Shown piece by piece: positions 55,166 through 64,000 of a DNA stretch of 64,000 bases. The translations under genes were made by a program, and so were the position numbers. The stretch is from Terriglobia bacterium (lineage in GTDB: Bacteria > Acidobacteriota > Terriglobia > Bryobacterales > Bryobacteraceae), in assembly GCA_020073145.1 (NCBI GenBank), contig JAIQFS010000023.1, positions 83,131 to 147,130 of the forward strand, in the 5' to 3' direction. Position 1 is the first letter of the stretch. Each line of letters starts with the position of its first letter. A model generated the notes under the pieces. The model saw only the letters and a list, made by a program, of their open reading frames with translations, had not been told where the DNA came from and ran no database searches.

Positions 55166-56818
55166 CTAACGGGTTTTCTCCGAGGGCGCCACGCCGGCGG
55201 CGAGAAGCCGAGTACCCGAAGAATCTGAAGGCTTCCCAGCCTGGCGGAAGATCAGCGCGACTCCATCGTCATACACCTGGCGCCAGCGGGAGGATCCCTT
55301 CAACACGCCCGCCAGCGGCGCGCTGGGAGGCAGCAGGATGGTATCGACTCCGAAGCGGCTGAGGTTTTGCTGCCAATCCGATTTCACCGCCATCACGTCG
55401 AAGTATTGGAGCACGAAATCGTCGCCGTAGAAGTCGAATCGGCCGTCCACAAAGACGCGGTTTGCCGGATACAGGCGATAGATGAGATAGTCGCCCCAGT
55501 CGTCAATGGTGAAAATGCGCGCGGACGGAGTGGTTTTGAGGAAGCCGATGGCGCGGGCCGGGTAGGCTTGGGGATCGTACTCTGGGCGAAACCCGGGTGG
55601 GGGAGTCGGCGCGAACAAAAGAGCCGCGACGAGGCCGAGGCCGGCGAGGCTGGCGAGGTGCCAGCGCGGAATCGCGTCGGCGTGCCCAATTTCGCCGAGG
55701 ATTGCGACCAGCTTCTCGGAGGCCGTTCGGGCCCACGCGGCCATCTGCAAATGCGGGAGCCGCTGCAGCCACGCGTCGACGGCGGACGCCACGAAGGGAG
55801 CGGCAATGATGACAAACAAGGGAATATTGCGCCCGGAGAGCAAGGCCGCGTGGCCCCACATCACCATCAGAACCGCTTCGGTGTAACTGCCGCGGGAGGC
55901 GTGCCAGATGGCGGCGGCAGTTCCGAGGAGCAGAAGGGCCTCGAAGAAGATCGCCACCGGATGATGAAAGCTGAGCGTCAGGTACTCGACAATGTGCTGG
56001 GCTTGGAACGAGTCCGTCAGGAAGGCATAGGTGTGGAGGTGGAGCCGGTAGAAGTAGGGGTTCACCAGACTCGCGGCCGCACAGGCTGCCGCGGTGAGGA
56101 AGTAATTCCGCGCGCGACGCAATGCATCGGGGCTGGGGGTCGGCAGCAAGAGGAGGTGCAGCACCTCTCCCGCGGCATATGCCCCGAGCATGAGGATCCC
56201 CACGAAGAAACCACCGTGCAGGTTGGTCCAGACGACCGTGGCCGCGGGCAGCAGCGCCAGGAGCGGAATGCCGTGAAAGCGTTCGCGGCCGGCGCGCACG
56301 TTCTCGATGGCGGAATAGAACAGCACCAGAAAGAGCATCGTGAACAGGTGAGGCCGGGCGAGCCAATGAATCGAGGACGCGGCCGCCGCCACCATCGTGA
56401 TCACCACCGCAATGACGGGGTTGGCCTGGCGCCGGGCGAGCCGGAACAGCAAAACGAAAGTTCCGCAAATCACGAGGACGCTGAAAACCAGGAGGGTGGC
56501 CAGCCCGCCATGCCCGGCCAACCACGCGAATCCGACGTCGGAGAGCCACTCCCACGCATACCAGGGCTGTCCGGGTTTGGTGAACGAGAAAATGTCGTGG
56601 AACGGCACCTGGCGATGGCTGAGAATCCACTGGCCGGTGCGGATGTGCCAACCGGTATCCCCGTCGGCCAACAGCGTTTTCACGCCGTCCATGCGCGCGA
56701 ACAGGAACAGGATGGGCATCAGAAACGCCATGTCCGTCATCGAGGGCATCAGGCGGAAGGCGAACGGCGTCGCGGATATGGAGGAGCGGGCGACGCTACT
56801 GGTTTTCAGGGTGTCCAT
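55166..56818 (-). CDS. GT-C-type multi-pass membrane protein
   Basis: Membrane protein of 550 residues with about 11 TM helices (FLMPILFLFARMDG first). An acidic first loop (LADGDTGWHIRTGQWIL) resembles GT-C transferases that use polyprenyl-phosphate sugars. There is a soluble C-terminal part (RIFTIDDWGDYLIYRLYP, VFVDGRFDFYG). I use ATG 56818; TTG 56848 is in frame. It lies 57 bp after a polyprenol-P-mannose-synthase-like gene, suggesting donor and transferase act together. Confidence 0.75.
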   Translation of the reverse strand: MDTLKTSSVARSSISATPFAFRLMPSMTDMAFLMPILFLFARMDGVKTLLADGDTGWHIRTGQWILSHRQVPFHDIFSFTKPGQPWYAWEWLSDVGFAWLAGHGGLATLLVFSVLVICGTFVLLFRLARRQANPVIAVVITMVAAAASSIHWLARPHLFTMLFLVLFYSAIENVRAGRERFHGIPLLALLPAATVVWTNLHGGFFVGILMLGAYAAGEVLHLLLLPTPSPDALRRARNYFLTAAACAAASLVNPYFYRLHLHTYAFLTDSFQAQHIVEYLTLSFHHPVAIFFEALLLLGTAAAIWHASRGSYTEAVLMVMWGHAALLSGRNIPLFVIIAAPFVASAVDAWLQRLPHLQMAAWARTASEKLVAILGEIGHADAIPRWHLASLAGLGLVAALLFAPTPPPGFRPEYDPQAYPARAIGFLKTTPSARIFTIDDWGDYLIYRLYPANRVFVDGRFDFYGDDFVLQYFDVMAVKSDWQQNLSRFGVDTILLPPSAPLAGVLKGSSRWRQVYDDGVALIFRQAGKPSDSSGTRLLAAGVAPSEKTR

Positions 56819-56875
56819 CGCTCGGGTCTGCAACTGTGTGTTCCTCAAGCCGTCGCGTAATCCGCCGGGAGCAGG

Positions 56876-57637
56876 CTAGCCGGAGGCCGGAAGGCGTTTG
56901 CGGCGGGATGGCGCTGTGGCCGCCCGTCGGCACGGGGAGCGCCGCAACCGGAGTTGAATGACCCCGAGCAGGGCCTCGGCGATGATGTGAAAGTCAATTT
57001 TCGACCGGCCAAAATCGCGCTCGTAAAAGATGATGGGCACCTCGGCGATGCGGTATCCCATGCGGTGGGTACGATAGGTGGTCTCAATCTGGAACAGATA
57101 GCCGTTGGAGAGCAGGCGATCGAGATCCAGGGATTCCAACACTTCCCGGCGCCAGCATTTGAAGCCGGTGGTGGCATCGGTGAAGCGCATCCCGGTTACC
57201 AGGCGCACGTATTGGGTGGCGAGTTTGCTCAAGACCAGGCGCTTGAAATCCCAGTTCACCACGTTGACGCCGCGCACGTAGCGGGACCCGAGCACGAGGT
57301 CGTGATGGCTGATTTCGCGCAGGAGGTCGGGGAGATAGGACGGGCTATGCGAGAGGTCGGCGTCCATCTGAATGACGATGTCGTAATCGCATTCGAGGAC
57401 GTGGCGGAGGGCGGCTACATAGGCTCGACCGAGGCCTTCCTTGCGGGCCCGGTGCAGAACGAAGACTTCGCCGGGAAAGTCCGCGGCCAGGCGGTCGGCG
57501 ATCGCGCCTGTGCCGTCCGGCGATCGATCATCCACGATCAGAATGTGACAGGCGCAGGGCTGCTGGCGAATCTGGAGGACGAGGTTCTCCAGGTTGTCGC
57601 GCTCGTTGTAGGTGGGTACGACGACGACGGCCTTCAT
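56876..57637 (-). CDS. Polyprenol-phosphate mannose synthase-like glycosyltransferase (GT2)
   Basis: GT2 enzyme of 253 residues. It has VVVPTYNERDNLENLV, ILIVDDRSPDGT, IVIQMDADLSHSP (DxD metal site), LVLGSRYVRG, DATTGFKCWRREVLE and PIIFYERDFGRSKI, all typical of DPM1 relatives. It transfers a sugar to polyprenyl phosphate on the cytosolic face. It has no C-terminal TM domain but ends in a basic tail (RRSPCRRAATAPSRRKR). It is the upstream partner of the GT-C-like gene. Confidence 0.92.
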   Translation of the reverse strand: MKAVVVVPTYNERDNLENLVLQIRQQPCACHILIVDDRSPDGTGAIADRLAADFPGEVFVLHRARKEGLGRAYVAALRHVLECDYDIVIQMDADLSHSPSYLPDLLREISHHDLVLGSRYVRGVNVVNWDFKRLVLSKLATQYVRLVTGMRFTDATTGFKCWRREVLESLDLDRLLSNGYLFQIETTYRTHRMGYRIAEVPIIFYERDFGRSKIDFHIIAEALLGVIQLRLRRSPCRRAATAPSRRKRLPASG

Positions 57638-57995
57638 CCACGGGCCTCCGCCGGAAAAGGGGGAGCCGCGGCGCGCCGAGCGGCCCCCGCAAACCCATCG
57701 GCCGCTGGATCGCGGGGCGGATTCTGGTCCGGTGTGCGCAAACTGAGGGCGTCATTGCCGGTAGGCACGGTACTTTCATGTTCGGCGGTTCCTCGGCGCG
57801 TGCCTAGTCGCCCTTGGTGATGGTGCAGCTGTTATGCAAAGGAGTACGCCGTTGGTGAATCCCGCCGGCGCCGGATCGAGCGTATCAGGGCCCACGGATG
57901 CGGGAATCCTGGCGGTCCCGTGCCGCGGCGGCGTGCGCTACGCTGAAAACAAATGCTGTCGTGTCCGAGGGGTTCGATTACCGGATAAGTCCGTC
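57638..57995. other. 358-bp intergenic region, no gene seen
   Basis: It separates two divergent genes (the mannose-synthase-like gene and ndh). A reading frame runs in from 57834 to ndh but has no family sequence. TACGCT at 57939-57944 might be the -10 of ndh, with a 50-nt leader and no clear -35. Otherwise I see no repeat, RNA or operator. Confidence 0.5.
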
Positions 57996-59315
57996 ATGGC
58001 CCCGCATCGTGTCATCATCCTCGGCGGCGGGTTTGGAGGGCTGTACGCGGCGCGGGCGCTGGGGAAGGCGCCCGTGGAGGTTACGCTCATCGACCGGCGC
58101 AATTTCCATCTTTTTCAGCCGCTGCTGTATCAAGTCGCGACGGGCTCTCTGTCTCCAGGCGAGGTGTGCGCGCCGCTGCGCAGCATTCTCAGCCGGCAGA
58201 AAAACACGCGAGTGCTGCTGGGAGAAGTGTCGGATCTCGATCCGCAGGCGCGGCAGGTGCATTTGCGCGACGGCGCTTTCTACGAATACGACTCACTGAT
58301 CGTGGCCACGGGGTCGCAGAGCTTTTACTTCGGCCATGACCAATGGAGCGAATGGGCTCCCAGCCTCAAAACCGTGGAAGAAGCCACGGCGATCCGGCAT
58401 AAGATTCTGTACGCGTTCGAAGCCGCGGAGCGAGAAGCCAATCCGGAGGCGCGGCGGGCGTGGCTGACGTTCGCGATTGTGGGCGGTGGGGCCACGGGTG
58501 TGGAGCTGGCGGGCGCGCTTGGCGAGATTGCGCTCGAGACGCTCAAACACGATTTCCGTTCCATTGATCCGAAGGACGCGCGGATCCTGATCCTCGACCT
58601 TGCGCCGCGCGTGCTGACGGCGTTTCCGGAGGATCTTTCCGCACAGGCGGAGAAGTCTCTGCTCCGGCTCGGCGTGCGGGTGCGCACCGGAGTGCAGGTG
58701 ACCGAGGTCAGTGCGGACGGGATTTCGTTTCGCGGGCCGGGCGGGGATGTCGAGCACCTTCCGGCGAAGACGGTGCTTTGGGCGGGGGGCGTGCGGGTCG
58801 CCGGATTTGGCAAGGTTCTGGCGGAGCGGACGGGCATCGCGGCGGACCGGGCGGGGCGCTTGCGGGTGAATGCGGATCTGACTCTGCCCGGGTATCCCGA
58901 GATTTATGTCGTGGGCGATCTGGCAGAATGCGCCGGACCGGACGGCAAACAGTTGCCCGGTGTGGCCCAGGTCGCGATGCAAGGGGGCGCTTACGCGGCG
59001 AAAGCCATTGTGGCGCGCTTGAAGGGCCCACGCGAGCTGCCGCCGTTTCGCTACTTCGACAAAGGCGATTTGGCCGTGATTGGGCGCGCCGCAGCCGTGG
59101 CCCGTATCTTTGGACTCCATTTACACGGCCTCATCGCATGGCTGGTGTGGCTATTCGTCCACATCATGTATCTGGTGCAATTCCAAAGCCGACTGTTGGT
59201 ATTCATACACTGGGGATTCCTCTATTTGACGTTTAGCCGGGGCGCCCGGCTGATTACAGGCACCGCGGCCACCGACTCGCCGGCATCGGGGCAACCGCAT
59301 CGGGGCGACCCCTGA
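57996..59315 (+). CDS. ndh: Type II NADH dehydrogenase (NDH-2)
   Basis: Non-pumping NADH:quinone oxidoreductase of 439 residues. It has two Rossmann motifs, FAD ILGGGFGGLYAARAL and NADH IVGGGATGVELAGAL, the quinone-site region LFQPLLYQVATG, and VVGDLAECAG plus VAQVAMQGG near the end. A hydrophobic C-terminus (GLIAWLVWLFVHIMYLV, LVFIHWGFLYLTF) should anchor it to the inner membrane. ATG 57996 begins at the first conserved residue. Confidence 0.94.
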   Translation: MAPHRVIILGGGFGGLYAARALGKAPVEVTLIDRRNFHLFQPLLYQVATGSLSPGEVCAPLRSILSRQKNTRVLLGEVSDLDPQARQVHLRDGAFYEYDSLIVATGSQSFYFGHDQWSEWAPSLKTVEEATAIRHKILYAFEAAEREANPEARRAWLTFAIVGGGATGVELAGALGEIALETLKHDFRSIDPKDARILILDLAPRVLTAFPEDLSAQAEKSLLRLGVRVRTGVQVTEVSADGISFRGPGGDVEHLPAKTVLWAGGVRVAGFGKVLAERTGIAADRAGRLRVNADLTLPGYPEIYVVGDLAECAGPDGKQLPGVAQVAMQGGAYAAKAIVARLKGPRELPPFRYFDKGDLAVIGRAAAVARIFGLHLHGLIAWLVWLFVHIMYLVQFQSRLLVFIHWGFLYLTFSRGARLITGTAATDSPASGQPHRGDP

Positions 59316-59401
59316 GGGCCGGCCCCAGCCCGGGCCGGAATGATCGGCGGCTGAGCGCAACTTTATGAGCTCGCGCGCGTTTAATTAGAAAGAGGGCAGG
59401 C

Positions 59402-61114
59402 ATGCGCGGAAGAGCGGCTGTGGTTCTGGTCATCAGCTTGTTCGTGAGCGCGTTGACCGGGGCGGCGGCCTCGAAGACGAGACACGCCAGGCGCGACGCG
59501 CACCTCTTCCAGGAACAAATCCCCGCCGAGCAGAGAATCGACCAGGCCTTAAACCGCCTCACGTTCGGACCTCGACCGGGGGAGGCCGAACAGGTGAAAT
59601 CGACGGGATTGAAGAAGTGGATCGATCTCCAGTTGCATCCAGACCGAATGCGCGAGAATCCGGTCGTGGCCGAAAAACTGAAGGCGCTCGATTCCCTCGC
59701 CATGAGCAGCCGGGATCTGGTCCAGAATTTTCCGGCGCCGCAAATGGCGCGGCAGATGGTGAATGGCACGCTTCCGTTTCCGGCTGATCCGAACCGGCGG
59801 ATCCTGATCCGGAAGCTGGCAGCGCGTCCGCAGGGGGAGCAAACTCAACGGCCGGATCTGGCGCGCCTGTTCACGCCGCAACAACTACGCGAGTTGCGCA
59901 CGGGGACTCCCGAGCAGCGGCTGGCCGCGCTCCAAGCGTTTCCGCCCGACCAGCAAGAGGAGCTGATCGCGGATCTTCCACCGAATGTCTTACAGGGACT
60001 CATTCCGCTTGCTCCGCCCGCACTGCGGCGTAAGCTGGAACTGGCTGCCGGCCCGCAACAGGTGGTGGTGCGAGACCTGGCCGAGGGGAAGCTGCTGCGC
60101 GCCATTTACTCGAACCGACAACTCGAGGAAGTGCTAGTGGACTTCTGGTACAACCACTTCAACGTTTTTCTGGATAAGGGTGCGGATCGCTACCTGGTGA
60201 CGGCCTACGAGCGCGACGTGATCCGGCCACGCGTGTTGGGCAAGTTCCGCGACCTACTGGAAGCGACAGCCAAGAGCCCGGCGATGCTGTTTTATCTGGA
60301 CAATTGGCAGTCCGTCGGCGTGAGCGCGCCGCAGGCAGGCCGGGGAGTTGCGGTACGCCGCGGGCTCAATGAGAACTACGGACGCGAACTGCTGGAGCTG
60401 CACACCCTGGGAGTGGACGGCGGCTACACTCAAAAAGACGTGACCGAGGTGGCGCGCTGCTTTACCGGATGGACCATCCGGCAGCCGCAACAAGGCGGCG
60501 AGTTTTTCTTCAACCCGCGCATGCACGACCGGGGCGCAAAAAAGGTGCTGGGGGTCACGATTCCAGCCGGCGGCGGCATGGAAGACGGGGAGAAGGTGCT
60601 GGACATTCTGGCGCGGAATCCCGCCACCGCGCATTTTATTTCACGGAAGCTCGCGATGCGCTTCGTGGCCGACGATCCGCCGCCCGCGCTGGTGGATCGG
60701 ATGGCCAAGACGTTTCTCAAAACGAACGGAGATCTGCGCGCGGTCATGAAGACCATGACGGATTCGAAGGAATTCTGGTCGGTGGGGGCGTACCGCTCGA
60801 AGATGAAATCGCCGTTGGAGATGGTGGCGAGTGCGGTGCGCGCCGTGAACGGCGAGGTGAATTCGGCAATCGGTCTGGACAATCAGGTGGCTCAATTAGG
60901 GGAGCCGCTCTATCGCAAGCTGGAGCCGACCGGCTATTCCAACTCCGGGGAGGAGTGGATCAACTCGGCGGGACTGCTGGCACGCATGAACTTCGCGTTG
61001 AACCTGGCGAATAACCGGGTGGCGGGCGTGAAAATCGACGCCGCCCCAACGGCACAACCAGGCGCTCCCATCGCCGGCATTTCACTGGGCGCGCCGGAGT
61101 TTCAAAGGCACTGA
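59402..61114 (+). CDS. DUF1800 family protein
   Basis: Exported protein of 570 residues with a signal peptide (MRGRAAVVLVISLFVSALTG). DUF1800 motifs are present: ALNRLTFGPRPGEAEQ, LVDFWYNHFNVFLDKG, NENYGRELLELHTLGVDGGY, YTQKDVTEVARCFTGW and HFISRKLAMRFV. A 160-residue Gln/Pro-rich insertion follows the first block. The biochemical role of this family is not established. It shares a base with the downstream DUF1501 gene (TGATG), the usual pairing for these two families. Confidence 0.92.
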   Translation: MRGRAAVVLVISLFVSALTGAAASKTRHARRDAHLFQEQIPAEQRIDQALNRLTFGPRPGEAEQVKSTGLKKWIDLQLHPDRMRENPVVAEKLKALDSLAMSSRDLVQNFPAPQMARQMVNGTLPFPADPNRRILIRKLAARPQGEQTQRPDLARLFTPQQLRELRTGTPEQRLAALQAFPPDQQEELIADLPPNVLQGLIPLAPPALRRKLELAAGPQQVVVRDLAEGKLLRAIYSNRQLEEVLVDFWYNHFNVFLDKGADRYLVTAYERDVIRPRVLGKFRDLLEATAKSPAMLFYLDNWQSVGVSAPQAGRGVAVRRGLNENYGRELLELHTLGVDGGYTQKDVTEVARCFTGWTIRQPQQGGEFFFNPRMHDRGAKKVLGVTIPAGGGMEDGEKVLDILARNPATAHFISRKLAMRFVADDPPPALVDRMAKTFLKTNGDLRAVMKTMTDSKEFWSVGAYRSKMKSPLEMVASAVRAVNGEVNSAIGLDNQVAQLGEPLYRKLEPTGYSNSGEEWINSAGLLARMNFALNLANNRVAGVKIDAAPTAQPGAPIAGISLGAPEFQRH

Positions 61115-62361
61115 TGAGGACGACCAGACGCATTTTTCTGCGCAATTCCGCCGTGGCCATGGTGGGCGCCGGCACCGCCCCGGTCTGGCTGCAGCGGGCT
61201 CTCTATGCCAGCGCGGCGCCGCGCAAGAAGATTCTGGTTGCGATTTTTCAGCGCGGCGCGGCGGATGGGCTGAACATCGTGGTGCCGCACGGCGAAAAGG
61301 CCTACTACGCGCTGCGGCCCACGCTCGCGATTCCGCGGCCGGCCGTGACGGGCGACCGACGTGCGGACGCCACCATCGATCTGGATGGCTTCTTCGGGCT
61401 GCACCCGTGGTTGGCGCCGCTGGAGCCCCTGTTCCAGGAGCGGCATCTGGCGATTGTCGATGCGGTGGGTTCGCCCGACCCCTCGCGGTCTCATTTCGAC
61501 GCGCAGGACTACATGGAATCGGGCACGCCGGGACTGAAGGCCACGGTGGACGGTTGGATGAACCGGGCCTTGCCGCAGGAGCAGGCCAAGGCGTCTCCCC
61601 TGAGGGCGCTCTCGCTGGGGCCGGTGCTACCCCGTTCCCTGCGCGGCCCGCGGCCGGCCGTCGCGTTGCAGAGCATCGGCGATTTCCAGATCCGCAATTC
61701 TCAGGCGGCCCAAGCCTTCCAGCAGTTGTACCTGGAGTCCAACGATCCGGTCCTGCAGGCCGCCGGCCGGGAGACCTTCGAAGCCGTCGCCATGCTGCAG
61801 GCCGTGCAAAAGCAGCCGTACCATCCGGCCGCGGGAGTGGAGTATCCGCGCGGCCGCTTCGGAGACAGCCTGCGCCAGATTGCGCAGTTGATCAAAGCCG
61901 GCGTCGGGGTTGAAATGGCGTTTGCCGATATCGGAGGATGGGACCACCATGTCAATGAACAGGGCACTCGCGCTTCCGAAGGCCAGCTCGCCACCTTGTT
62001 GCAGGAGTACGGTTCCGCGCTGAGCGCCTTCTGGCACGACATGGGCGACGGCATGGAAGACATTGTCCTGGTCACGATGTCCGAATTCGGCCGCACCGCT
62101 CACGAGAACGGCAACCGCGGCACCGACCACGGCCACGCCAACTGCATGTTTGTGCTGGGGGGCGCGGTCCGAGGGGGAAAAGTCTACGGCCGCTGGCCGG
62201 GGCTGGAGCGGGAACAACTCTACGAAGGGCGGGACCTGGCGCTAACGACCGATTTCCGCGATGTCCTGGGAGAACTAGTGGCGGATCACTTGGGCAATCC
62301 CGATCTCGGGGCGGTATTCCCGGGCTACAGCCCGAGGTCTCTCGGGCTGGTCGGCGTCTGA
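61114..62361 (+). CDS. DUF1501 family Tat-exported protein
   Basis: Protein of 415 residues. A twin-arginine signal (TTRRIFLRNSAVAMVGAG) precedes an alkaline-phosphatase-like/sulfatase-related fold: FQRGAADGLNIVVPHGE, HFDAQDYMESGT, DIGGWDHHVNEQ, SEFGRTAHENGNRGTDHGH. It is translationally coupled to the DUF1800 gene. The pair is abundant in Acidobacteria and Planctomycetes and its function is unknown. The last 87 bp overlap the convergent VWA-like gene. Confidence 0.93.
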   Translation: MRTTRRIFLRNSAVAMVGAGTAPVWLQRALYASAAPRKKILVAIFQRGAADGLNIVVPHGEKAYYALRPTLAIPRPAVTGDRRADATIDLDGFFGLHPWLAPLEPLFQERHLAIVDAVGSPDPSRSHFDAQDYMESGTPGLKATVDGWMNRALPQEQAKASPLRALSLGPVLPRSLRGPRPAVALQSIGDFQIRNSQAAQAFQQLYLESNDPVLQAAGRETFEAVAMLQAVQKQPYHPAAGVEYPRGRFGDSLRQIAQLIKAGVGVEMAFADIGGWDHHVNEQGTRASEGQLATLLQEYGSALSAFWHDMGDGMEDIVLVTMSEFGRTAHENGNRGTDHGHANCMFVLGGAVRGGKVYGRWPGLEREQLYEGRDLALTTDFRDVLGELVADHLGNPDLGAVFPGYSPRSLGLVGV

Positions 62362-63027
62362 CCGGACTCGCCGGAGGGTATTCGCGAAGGCGGCATCACC
62401 GGACCGTGCCTCGCCTCCGACGGCTGCGGCCAGGCGGGCCATGGTCAGCAGCGTGGCCTGCGGAAGCGGGCCCAAAGCCAAAGGGATGGGTGGATTTCCT
62501 CCCCCAATCGTCGGGGGTGTGAGCACGCGGGGGTCATACGCGAGACGACGGTCGTACCGGCGGATGGCGACTGCGTACAAGCGAATCTGAGCGGTGGAGA
62601 GCGCGCGCCGGAGGTCGTCGAACGCGGGCCGGGGGGAGTCGTCGTCGGTACCGAACACAGGCACGATGGCACGGCGCCGACCCGGATCGGCGGGCAGATC
62701 GCGGAAGAGCCCCACGGCATCCAGCAGGGCGCTGAACACGTGCGCTTGGGGCGGTTGTTCCGGCAGGGGGCTCCAGCGGGGACCGCCGACAGCCAGCCGC
62801 CGGACCGCCTTTTCGATAGCGGCGGGATCGCCGGTGAAGGGCTGGACGACGCGCGACTTCCGGGTGAACGCCATCACGGCTACGCGGTCTGCCGGCTGGA
62901 TGGTACGGAAATCGTTGCGTGAGATGACGAGCAGCATTCCCGGGGTGTTCTCGAGGAGGAACACCAAGTCCAGCGGCGGTTGGGCCAGAAGGGGGGCGGC
63001 GACGATCGCCAGTCCGAAACGCCACAT
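62275..63027 (-). CDS. VWA-like exported protein with degenerate MIDAS
   Basis: Protein of 250 residues with a short signal peptide (MWRFGLAIVAAPLLAQP). The VWA-type strand PLDLVFLLENTPGML follows, in which the metal-binding DxSxS is not conserved. Later it has DRVAVMAFT, a helix-rich middle (ALLDAVGLFRDLP) and RAIVPVFGTDDDSP, as in acidobacterial VWFA-related proteins. Metal binding is probably lost. Its 3' end overlaps the DUF1501 gene tail to tail. Upstream lies the rRNA promoter region. Confidence 0.7.
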   Translation of the reverse strand: MWRFGLAIVAAPLLAQPPLDLVFLLENTPGMLLVISRNDFRTIQPADRVAVMAFTRKSRVVQPFTGDPAAIEKAVRRLAVGGPRWSPLPEQPPQAHVFSALLDAVGLFRDLPADPGRRRAIVPVFGTDDDSPRPAFDDLRRALSTAQIRLYAVAIRRYDRRLAYDPRVLTPPTIGGGNPPIPLALGPLPQATLLTMARLAAAVGGEARSGDAAFANTLRRVRSDADQPERPRAVAREYRPEIGIAQVIRH

Positions 63028-63122
63028 ACGACTCTCCGTTTCGTTAGACTGGAACGGAAACCAGCGGGTTGCGATAGAAGCTGAGGCTTGGGCAGCGGCG
63101 GGGCGGATTGTCGATCCCGCTC

Positions 63123-63237
63123 AAATATTTTTAAGATAAATAACTATTTTACAATCAATGAGATAGATCGGATCAGGGGCGAATCCAGGGGCTTTCTTGG
63201 AATACCCCTTGCGCGAGGGGGTAGGGTTTGGTATTCT
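63123..63237 (+). promoter_or_regulatory. rRNA operon promoter with upstream AT-rich element
   Basis: TTGCGC at 63209-63214, a 17-nt spacer and TATTCT at 63232-63237 give a good core promoter about 365 nt before 16S. An AT-rich tract (63123-63160) lies 50-85 nt upstream of the -35, farther away than a classic UP element. The part between 63028 and 63122 shows nothing. Confidence 0.6.
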
Positions 63238-63600
63238 GATCAGGTCGCCGAAATTAAGAGGATCCTTGCGTTGCTCGGTTGTAAATCGAGTGCGCCGGTA
63301 GTAGGATCAAGAAGGAGATCCTCTTTGTAAGGAATGGTAACAAAACTCCGAGCGGGCCTCCGCTGGAGCGGAATACGACCTTCCTGTTTGGTTCTTTTAA
63401 ACAGATCTCAGTTTTTGGTCCTGGGCGTGCGCTATGAAGGCGTGCGTATGGGCCGCAAGTTTCGAGGCCTGCAGTCGGTTCCGCCGGTCGAAAGAGGGCT
63501 GGTTCCGGCTGCGCAGATCTTTGACAATCTGGTTGGATGCAGTAAGGAAGAACTCGTCAGTATTTCTGAGTAAAGCTGGAGCAGTTTAAACTCTACATGT
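63238..63600 (+). other. 16S rRNA leader with two boxA-like sites and a long-range stem
   Basis: The leader holds TTCTTTTAAACA (63392-63403) and GATCTTTGACAA (63516-63527). Both resemble boxA, where NusB/NusE antitermination complexes bind; the second is the form usual just before 16S. AAGAGGATC (63256-63264) pairs perfectly with GATCCTCTT (63317-63325). Short reading frames at 63088-63330 and 63334-63573 lack family sequence, and I treat the region as non-coding. Confidence 0.6.

Positions 63601-64000
<400 letters not shown>

Noticed and set aside
63334..63573. 79-codon ORF before 16S rRNA
   Set aside because: It lies in the rRNA leader between promoter and 16S, covers boxA-like sites and has no family match that I recognise.

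Overview
The window looks like chromosomal DNA of a soil-type Acidobacterium of the Solibacter/Bryobacter kind. The support is a GC-rich sequence, an acidobacterial-looking partial 16S rRNA at the right edge, two MacB/FtsX-type permeases of the family typical of Acidobacteria (each paired with a PadR repressor), Tat-exported DUF1501/DUF1800 proteins, and an ECF sigma factor paired with a VOC protein. Most of it is core or lifestyle genome. I see no phage, transposase, CRISPR array or tRNA. The order- and genus-level placement is inference from gene content.

Left third. 2-5785 is an RND multidrug efflux operon (adaptor cut by the window edge, inner-membrane pump, TolC-like outer-membrane factor, small membrane protein). 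5926-8861 is a PadR-permease pair with a promoter/operator that can be read clearly. 9038-14123 is a compact minus-strand operon, TPR protein > YvcK > GlmU > histidine kinase > NarL-type response regulator, joined by ATGA overlaps. galT and a large YfhO-like membrane protein follow. 18080-23916 is a tightly packed plus-strand operon (RsmB-like rRNA methyltransferase, rpe, BamD, REC-domain protein, YajQ, alpha/beta hydrolase, isocitrate-lyase-family enzyme), followed by a PLP decarboxylase.

Middle. 25413-30927 carries a PH-like membrane protein, an MFS transporter translationally coupled to an acyl-CoA ligase, thymidine kinase and a lactate permease. 31024-36138 holds a membrane pyrophosphatase, then lpxA and lpxD back to back (18 bp apart), with a MobB-like P-loop protein coupled to lpxD. 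Next come an orphan phosphoacceptor-helix protein beside a diguanylate cyclase response regulator, and a transketolase-family enzyme. 40236-46540 is the most rearranged part. A relic of an esterase gene (promoter plus Tat signal) is fused to a decayed AraC-type regulator. A second PadR-permease pair and the intact esterase follow, then a cluster of short repeats.

Right third. obgE-rpmA-rplU form the usual operon, read leftward from a promoter covered by a perfect palindrome shared with a divergent quinone-oxidoreductase-like gene. Cupin and GNAT genes follow. A minus-strand group has an S9 peptidase, an unknown helical protein, an ECF sigma factor and a VOC protein with an extra N-terminal segment. 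Then come a dipeptide-epimerase-like enzyme, a polyprenol-phosphate sugar synthase with a GT-C-like membrane protein, NDH-2, a DUF1800/DUF1501 pair and a VWA-like protein. The window closes with an rRNA promoter, leader and the first ~400 nt of 16S rRNA.

I did not find a clear-cut undescribed system such as a defence island. The best leads are the esterase/AraC mosaic relic, the two PadR promoter-operators (one predicted leaderless), the orphan DHp protein next to the diguanylate cyclase, the Cys-bearing MobB-like protein in the lpxD operon, the repeat cluster at 46063-46349, and the RND pump lacking two proton-relay residues.
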